DNA from: Paenibacillus sp. V4I3
GTDB taxonomy: Bacteria > Bacillota > Bacilli > Paenibacillales > NBRC-103111
DNA length: 64,000 bases
Assembly: GCF_030817215.1 (NCBI RefSeq)
Contig: NZ_JAUSZA010000001.1
Location: 4,376,501-4,440,500, forward strand
Direction of reading: 5' to 3'
Shown here: one piece after another, positions 59,289-64,000 of the stretch
How the letters are laid out: every line of letters starts with the position of its first letter
How positions within the stretch are numbered: position 1 is the stretch's first letter
Position numbers and translations under genes: made by a program
Notes under the pieces: generated by a model
The model's input: only the letters and a program-made list of their open reading frames with translations
What the model was told of the DNA's origin: nothing
Database searches by the model: none

Positions 59289-61258
59289 ATATACTTAGTG
59301 CAGTTAATATAACGAAGACATTCGGCGAAAAGGTGCTGTTCGATGATATTTCGTTCACGGTGAACGAGAAGCAGCGCATCGGTCTCATTGGCGTGAACGG
59401 AACAGGCAAATCCACGCTGCTGAAGCTGCTGGCAGGGCTGGAAACAGCGGATCGCGGCAAGCTCGTGCACGCGAACCATTTTCGGGTGGAATACTTGCCA
59501 CAGAACCCTGAGTTCGATCCGAACTCTACGGTTCTTGAGCAAGTATTCCACGGCGATACGCCGCTCATGAAGACGCTTCGCGACTATGAGCTTGCGCTTG
59601 CTGAACTTACGCTAGATGCCTCCAACGAGAAGAAACAAACGCGACTATTCAGCGCCCAGTCGCGAATGGATGAGCAAGGTGCCTGGGAAGCCAGCACCTT
59701 GGCCAAAACCGTGCTGATGAAGCTAGGCATCAGCGAGTTCGACAAGCCCGTCGGCCAGCTGTCCGGCGGTCAGCGCAAGCGCGTTGCCATGGCGCGCGTT
59801 CTGATTGGGCCCGCCGACCTGCTCATCCTCGATGAGCCGACGAACCATATTGATAACGAGACGGCCATCTGGCTCGAGGAATTCCTCAGCAAATGGCGCG
59901 GAGCCTTGCTGCTCGTTACCCATGACCGGTACTTCCTAGAGCGGGTAACCACCCGCATTCTGGAGCTGGACCGGGGTAAGATCTACAGCTACGAGGGGAA
60001 CTACGAGTGGTTCCTCGAGAAAAAGTCGGAGCGGATGGAGTCAGAAGCGTCCAGCGAAGATAAGCGGCAGAATCTATTGCGCCGCGAGCTGGCTTGGCTT
60101 CGCCGCGGCGCGAAGGCGCGCACGACGAAACAGAAGGCGCGTATTGGGCGCGCCGAGGAATTGCGGGACCGCAAGGTGGATGGTCCCGGGGAGAAGCTTG
60201 ACATGGCGCTGGCTGGCAGCCGTCTTGGCAAGAAGGTGATGGAGCTGGAAGACGTCACCAAAGCTTTCGAGAGCGGGAAGCCGCTGCTGAGCGGCTTCAG
60301 CTACATCGTGATGCCGAGAGACCGCCTCGGCATCATCGGTCCGAACGGCAGCGGCAAATCGACGCTGCTGAACATGCTGGCCGGGCGTATTCAGCCCGAC
60401 AGCGGGACGATCGAGACCGGCACGACCGTGAAGCTTGCTTACTACACGCAAGAGAACGTCGAGATGGATGAGAAGATGCGCGTCATCGAGTACATCAAGG
60501 AGGCTGCGGAGCAGATCCGCACAGCTGATGGAGAGACCATTTCGGCGTCGCAAATGCTCGAACGCTTCCTCTTTTCGCCAACCCTGCAGTGGTCGCCGAT
60601 CGGAAAGCTCTCCGGCGGTGAACGGCGCAGACTTTATTTGCTCCGCACACTTATGGGAGAACCGAACGTACTGCTTCTGGATGAGCCGACCAACGACTTG
60701 GATATCCAAACTTTGACCATACTGGAAGATTATCTGGATCAATTTCCTGGGGCCGTTATTACGGTTTCCCATGATCGATACTTTTTGGATCGTACGGTTT
60801 CGCATCTATTTGCATTTGATGGCAAAGGCCAGATCGAGCCTTACATTGGCAACTACTCCGATTACTTGGAAGAGAAGCAGGAGCAGGCAGAAGCGGATCA
60901 GGCACGGAAAGAAGTGATGCGTAATGCGAGCTCTGCCAAGTCTGGTGGTGTTTCTAACACAGCTTCAACAGCAGATATTAGCAGTCCTGCGGCAGCAGGG
61001 GGCACATCGAATTCGAACCGTCCGAAGAAGCTAACTTTCAAAGAACAGAAGGAATGGGACGAAATTGAGAGTACGATAGCTTCTCTGGAAGACAAGGCGG
61101 CTGGTTTGAAAAAACAAATTGAAGCGGCTGGCAGTGACTTTGACCGAGTTCGTGAGCTGTATGAGCAAGAGCAGCAAACCGCAGTGGATTTGGAAGCGGC
61201 GATGGAAAGATGGACTTATTTATCCGAGTTGCTAGAGGAAATAGAACGAAACAAGTAA
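59285..61258 (+). CDS. yfmR: ABC-F translation factor, YfmR/Uup type
   Basis: A 657-residue twin-ABC protein. Cassette 1: GVNGTGKST, QLSGGQRKR, LILDEPTNHID. Cassette 2: GPNGSGKST, KLSGGERRR, LLLDEPTNDLD. A basic linker (about 245-310) and a C-terminal coiled-coil domain (about 585-657), which binds nucleic acid in Uup, identify the YfmR/Uup group; YfmR helps ribosomes past polyproline and similar stalls. It overlaps the M42 gene by 4 bases. The first 1.35 kb (59285-60640) is very GC-rich (43 of 60 in 59761-59820), while the last 600 bases fall back to the surrounding level. Confidence 0.93.
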   Translation: MNILSAVNITKTFGEKVLFDDISFTVNEKQRIGLIGVNGTGKSTLLKLLAGLETADRGKLVHANHFRVEYLPQNPEFDPNSTVLEQVFHGDTPLMKTLRDYELALAELTLDASNEKKQTRLFSAQSRMDEQGAWEASTLAKTVLMKLGISEFDKPVGQLSGGQRKRVAMARVLIGPADLLILDEPTNHIDNETAIWLEEFLSKWRGALLLVTHDRYFLERVTTRILELDRGKIYSYEGNYEWFLEKKSERMESEASSEDKRQNLLRRELAWLRRGAKARTTKQKARIGRAEELRDRKVDGPGEKLDMALAGSRLGKKVMELEDVTKAFESGKPLLSGFSYIVMPRDRLGIIGPNGSGKSTLLNMLAGRIQPDSGTIETGTTVKLAYYTQENVEMDEKMRVIEYIKEAAEQIRTADGETISASQMLERFLFSPTLQWSPIGKLSGGERRRLYLLRTLMGEPNVLLLDEPTNDLDIQTLTILEDYLDQFPGAVITVSHDRYFLDRTVSHLFAFDGKGQIEPYIGNYSDYLEEKQEQAEADQARKEVMRNASSAKSGGVSNTASTADISSPAAAGGTSNSNRPKKLTFKEQKEWDEIESTIASLEDKAAGLKKQIEAAGSDFDRVRELYEQEQQTAVDLEAAMERWTYLSELLEEIERNK

Positions 61259-61268
61259 GCTAGAGTCC

Positions 61269-61360
61269 AATCTTCGATCAAAGATCCCAAAAAGGTGAGA
61301 CTTTAATCTTCGATCAAAGATCCCAAAAAGGTGAGACTTTAATCTTCGATCAAAGATCCC
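61269..61360. repeat. 36-bp tandem repeat, 2.6 copies
   Basis: AATCTTCGATCAAAGATCCC occurs at 61269, 61305 and 61341, exactly 36 bases apart, with identical joining sequence (AAAAAGGTGAGACTTT). Each copy holds an ATCTT-CGATC-AAAGAT hairpin with a GATC centre. It lies between yfmR and ykpA, ending about 50 bases before the ykpA ATG. Confidence 0.92.
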
Positions 61361-61412
61361 TATATTATGTTATGATAGAACAAACTACTATAAAGGCAGG
61401 TATGTACTAAAC

Positions 61413-63026
61413 ATGATTAATGTTAATAACGTGACGCTTCGTTACGGCAAGAGAGCCCTATTCGAGGACGCCAATATCAAATTTACACCGGGTAACTGCT
61501 ACGGACTTATCGGAGCAAATGGTGCCGGTAAATCAACTTTTCTGAAAATTCTTTCCGGTGAGATTGAGCCCAACACAGGCGAAGTCAACATAACACCTGG
61601 TGAGAGAATGGCTGTTTTGAAACAAAACCATTACGAGTTTGACGAAATCGAAGTTTTGAAAACCGTCATGATGGGTCATGCTCGCTTGTTTAAAATTATG
61701 GAAGAGAAAGATGCTTTGTATGCCAAAGCTGATTTTACAGAAGAAGATGGCATGAAAGCGGCTGAACTCGAAGGTGAATTCCAGGATCTAGATGGCTGGC
61801 AGGCAGAATCGGATGCAGCTGAGCTACTCATCGGTCTTGGTATCCCGACTTCTATCCATGACACGAAAATGAAAGACCTTGATGGCAATGAGAAAGTACG
61901 TGTTCTCTTAGCGCAAGCTTTGTTCGGCAATCCGAATATTTTGCTGCTGGATGAGCCTACCAACCATTTGAACTTAGAGTCCATTCGTTGGCTGGAGAAC
62001 TTCCTTTCCCGCTTTGAAGGCACTGTTATCGTTGTATCCCATGATCGTCACTTCTTGAACCAAGTATGTACGCATATTGCGGATATTGATTTTGGTAAAA
62101 TTCAAATGTACGTCGGTAACTACGACTGGTGGTATGAGTCCAGCCAACTGGCACTTCGTTTGACGAGAGATGCGAACAAGAAAACCGAAGAAAAACGTAA
62201 AGAGTTGGAAGCCTTTATCGCACGCTTTAGCGCTAATGCCTCTAAATCGAAGCAAGCTACATCCCGTAAAAAACAACTCGAGAAGCTTACTCTTGAAGAT
62301 ATTAGACCATCTAGCCGTAAATATCCGTTCATTCACTTCAAAGGTGAGCGTGAAGCGGGTAAGCAGCTGCTGGCTGTTGAGAAATTGTCCAAAACGATTG
62401 ATGGCGTAAAGGTGTTAGACAACATTTCGTTCACCATCAATAAAGGGGATAAAGTTGCCTTTGTAGGCCCGGACGGCATCGCCAAAACGACGCTATTCAA
62501 AATTCTGATGGGTGAAATGGAAGCTGATGAGGGTACGTACACATGGGGGATTACAACTTCCCAAGCTTACTTCCCTAAAGACAGCCAAGACTATTTCAAC
62601 TCTGATTTAACTTTGGTGGATTGGCTTCGTCAATACTCCAAAGACCAAGATGAATCTTTCTTGCGCGGCTTCCTAGGCCGTATGCTGTTCTCAGGCGAAG
62701 AAGCGCTGAAGAAAGCAAACGTGCTATCGGGTGGAGAGAAAGTACGCTGCATGTTCTCCAAAATGATGCTAAGCGGATCCAATGTCCTCATTCTTGATGA
62801 GCCTACGAACCATTTGGATTTGGAGTCCATTACTGCGTTGAACAATGGTCTTGTTGACTTCGACGGAACGATTCTATTCGTCTCCCATGACCATCAGTTC
62901 ATCCAAACGATTGCCACACGCATTATGGAAATCACGCCTAAAGGACTCATCGATAAAATGTTCACCTATGATGAATACCTAGAAAGCGAAGATGTGCAAA
63001 AACAACGCGAAGCGCAATACGCATAA
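61413..63026 (+). CDS. ykpA: ABC-F protein, YkpA/YbiT type
   Basis: A 537-residue twin-ABC protein of the YbiT/YkpA group. Cassette 1 has GANGAGKST and LLLDEPTNHLN but a degenerate signature, DLDGNEKVR; cassette 2 has an aberrant Walker A, GPDGIAKTT, and a normal VLSGGEKVR and LILDEPTNHLD. Partial loss of canonical residues is known in this group (E. coli YbiT also lacks a clean first signature). The linker contains FSANASKSKQATSRKKQLEK. The ribosome binding site is weak (GGCAGG). It is followed by a perfect terminator and preceded by the 36-bp repeats. Confidence 0.93.
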   Translation: MINVNNVTLRYGKRALFEDANIKFTPGNCYGLIGANGAGKSTFLKILSGEIEPNTGEVNITPGERMAVLKQNHYEFDEIEVLKTVMMGHARLFKIMEEKDALYAKADFTEEDGMKAAELEGEFQDLDGWQAESDAAELLIGLGIPTSIHDTKMKDLDGNEKVRVLLAQALFGNPNILLLDEPTNHLNLESIRWLENFLSRFEGTVIVVSHDRHFLNQVCTHIADIDFGKIQMYVGNYDWWYESSQLALRLTRDANKKTEEKRKELEAFIARFSANASKSKQATSRKKQLEKLTLEDIRPSSRKYPFIHFKGEREAGKQLLAVEKLSKTIDGVKVLDNISFTINKGDKVAFVGPDGIAKTTLFKILMGEMEADEGTYTWGITTSQAYFPKDSQDYFNSDLTLVDWLRQYSKDQDESFLRGFLGRMLFSGEEALKKANVLSGGEKVRCMFSKMMLSGSNVLILDEPTNHLDLESITALNNGLVDFDGTILFVSHDHQFIQTIATRIMEITPKGLIDKMFTYDEYLESEDVQKQREAQYA

Positions 63027-63035
63027 TGATAAATG

Positions 63036-63071
63036 AAAAGCGCCCTGACGTATTACTCTCAGGGCGCTTTT
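63036..63071. terminator. Perfect bidirectional terminator after ykpA
   Basis: AAAAGCGCCCTGA with TCAGGGCGCTTTT, loop of 10 bases, T-run on the plus side and A-run giving Ts on the minus side; it serves ykpA and the convergent small gene. Confidence 0.93.
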
Positions 63072-63089
63072 GCCTACGCAAAGCGACGT

Positions 63090-63302
63090 TTAGCTGCCGC
63101 CAGTACGACGGCGTTGATTGTTTACTTTTTTGGTCATTTGACTTTTGCCGCTTTGATTATTGTTTCCAGCTTGTTTCGGGTTTGCGCGTGCAGCGGCTTG
63201 ATCCGCTTTCTTCTGGGCAAGTTTCTGCTTAATGGCATCAGCTAAACTAACTTTTTTTGGGCCTTGTTCTTCACCCAGTTGATCTTCAGGCTTGTCTGAC
63301 AT
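63090..63302 (-). CDS. Uncharacterised small basic protein
   Basis: A 70-residue hydrophilic protein. The N-terminal half is acidic (MSDKPEDQLGEEQGPKKVS), then a helix LADAIKQKLAQKKADQAAAR, and the C-terminal third is Asn/Gln/Arg-rich and likely disordered (KKVNNQRRRTGGS). No domain is recognised; the composition suggests nucleic-acid or spore/ribosome association, but this is only a guess. ATG 63302 has GAAGGTG upstream. It is divergent from the gene at 63375, with 72 bases between them. Confidence 0.7.
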   Translation of the reverse strand: MSDKPEDQLGEEQGPKKVSLADAIKQKLAQKKADQAAARANPKQAGNNNQSGKSQMTKKVNNQRRRTGGS

Positions 63303-63374
63303 AGGAACACCTTCTTTACGTGGTATGCTTTTAGTATAATCGAATCTAAGAAAAGATGAAAGAAGGTGTAGGGG

Positions 63375-63893
63375 ATGTTTGATCCAACGATCTATGACAA
63401 TATTAAGGTTGTGCTTGAGGGAGCTGTCTATGACTTGGATTTGGACGGTAAAATTATCATTACGCGGCGGCAAGATCAAGTTGATCTATCCTCGATGTCA
63501 CGCACTTATGCGATTGAATTTGCCCGAAAGATCGATAAACCAAGCAAAGCCGAAATTAACCTGCATGTTCATTTGAGTGATTTAGCCGCTGAAATTTTAG
63601 AAAATCCATCAGCCAAACCAGGCTGTACGTTGATCATTAAGCTTTTTACCAAAGTTAAAAACCCAGATATCGAGTGCCCTTATATCGAAGAGCAATTAGG
63701 TGCCATTTGGGAGCAGCGTCCTCAAGTCATTCAGCTTCTTTCTTATGAATATGGCCTACATCCAATTTTCTATCATAATCAAATTACACTATCCTTCGGA
63801 CGCAAAGTAGATGAAAGTCAAATTGATGATTTCCCTCATCTCATCGCTTATGCGGTAGATAGTTTAGCTTGGTTGGATGAAAGAGGGAGCTAG
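63375..63893 (+). CDS. Uncharacterised conserved-looking protein
   Basis: A 172-residue soluble protein with mixed alpha/beta pattern and no signal peptide: FDPTIYDNIKVVLEGAVYDL, a central LHVHLSDLAAEILENP, CTLIIKLFTKVKNPD and a C-terminal YGLHPIFYHNQITLSFGRK. I do not recognise a family with confidence. GAAGGTG and GGGG lie before the ATG. The thioredoxin-like gene starts one base after its stop, so the two are co-transcribed and may work together. Confidence 0.7.
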   Translation: MFDPTIYDNIKVVLEGAVYDLDLDGKIIITRRQDQVDLSSMSRTYAIEFARKIDKPSKAEINLHVHLSDLAAEILENPSAKPGCTLIIKLFTKVKNPDIECPYIEEQLGAIWEQRPQVIQLLSYEYGLHPIFYHNQITLSFGRKVDESQIDDFPHLIAYAVDSLAWLDERGS

Positions 63894-63894
63894 T

Positions 63895-64000
63895 ATGCAG
63901 GAATTAACTGGGCAGGAGCTGTTAGAGCGACTAAGCAGAACGCAAGAGGGTTCTTTTGCCGTTTTTTTATACACTCCTTTTTGCGGTACATGCAAAGTGA
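63895..64000 (+). CDS. Thioredoxin-family protein (5' part; runs off the window)
   Basis: The first 35 codons encode a thioredoxin-like N-terminus: an amphipathic helix, a strand FAVFLYTP and the redox motif FCGTCK (CxxC with Gly-Thr between the cysteines). The rest lies beyond the window. GAGGGAG precedes ATG 63895, overlapping the end of the upstream gene. It resembles the short YtpP-type thioredoxin-like proteins, but that is uncertain from so little sequence. Confidence 0.8.
   Translation, partial: MQELTGQELLERLSRTQEGSFAVFLYTPFCGTCKV

Noticed and set aside
60074-60805. 243-codon minus-strand frame inside yfmR
   Set aside because: Again due to high G+C; the plus strand encodes intact ABC-F motifs here.
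61269-61360. CRISPR array
   Set aside because: The 36-bp units are contiguous with no variable spacers and no cas gene is near; it is a simple tandem repeat.
1-64000. rRNA, tRNA, insertion sequences, prophage, toxin-antitoxin or restriction systems
   Set aside because: None was recognised on either strand by motif reading; a covariance and profile search could still find small RNAs.

Overview
The window reads as a chromosomal segment of an endospore-forming Bacillales bacterium, most likely a Paenibacillus or close relative. The evidence is the Bacillus-like gene order (hfq ... spoVK-hflX-ynbB-glnR-glnA ... lexA-yneA-ynzC), the spore genes spoVK and tlp, strong GGAGG-type ribosome binding sites with many GTG/TTG starts, Fur, GlnR and LexA operators of Bacillus type, and a typical G+C near the mid-40s percent with several genes holding much GC-richer tracts. 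No rRNA, tRNA, CRISPR, prophage or insertion sequence was seen.

Layout. 1-9.5 kb: the end of hfq, a class A penicillin-binding protein, a lipoprotein cyclophilin, an esterase, a YdcF-like membrane protein, a divergent SDR/acetyltransferase block, lipoate ligase, a histidine phosphatase and an ABM-domain protein. 9.6-20.8 kb: spoVK, a Fur-controlled efeUOB iron-uptake operon inserted between spoVK and hflX, then hflX-ynbB, glnR-glnA with a GlnR operator, and an M29 aminopeptidase. 20.8-34 kb: a repeat-bearing spacer, the divergent SOS pair lexA/yneA with four LexA boxes, ynzC, a HAD phosphatase, mtnD divergent from metH, rnz, tlp, a CidA/CidB-like pair, an N-acyltransferase/O-acyltransferase-like pair and a DUF457 membrane protein.

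34.8-43 kb is a DNA-repair neighbourhood: mrfA (yprA) and mrfB (yprB), an Fpg-type glycosylase, endonuclease IV and a small receiver-like protein, followed by an ABC ATPase and an RNA methyltransferase. The mrfA copy looks like a replacement: a decayed piece of a second mrfA sits between it and mrfB. The gap after mrfB carries four degenerate palindromes about 51-63 bp apart; a related pair lies between the aminopeptidase and lexA.

43-56 kb is a Firmicutes-type Tad/Flp secretion-pilus locus: a Ser/Thr kinase whose C-terminal half is split off by a frameshift, a promoter/leader RNA with mutually exclusive hairpins, two micro-ORFs' worth of small membrane proteins across the window (one here), TadZ, CpaF, TadB, TadC, a Flp-like pilin, TadE/TadG-type pseudopilins, a prepilin peptidase and an FHA protein. 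Kinase plus FHA suggests phospho-threonine control of assembly. 56-64 kb holds three ABC-F translation factors (YfmM, YfmR, YkpA types), an M42 aminopeptidase, a Dabb protein, a 36-bp tandem repeat, and at the end two uncharacterised genes and the start of a thioredoxin-like gene.
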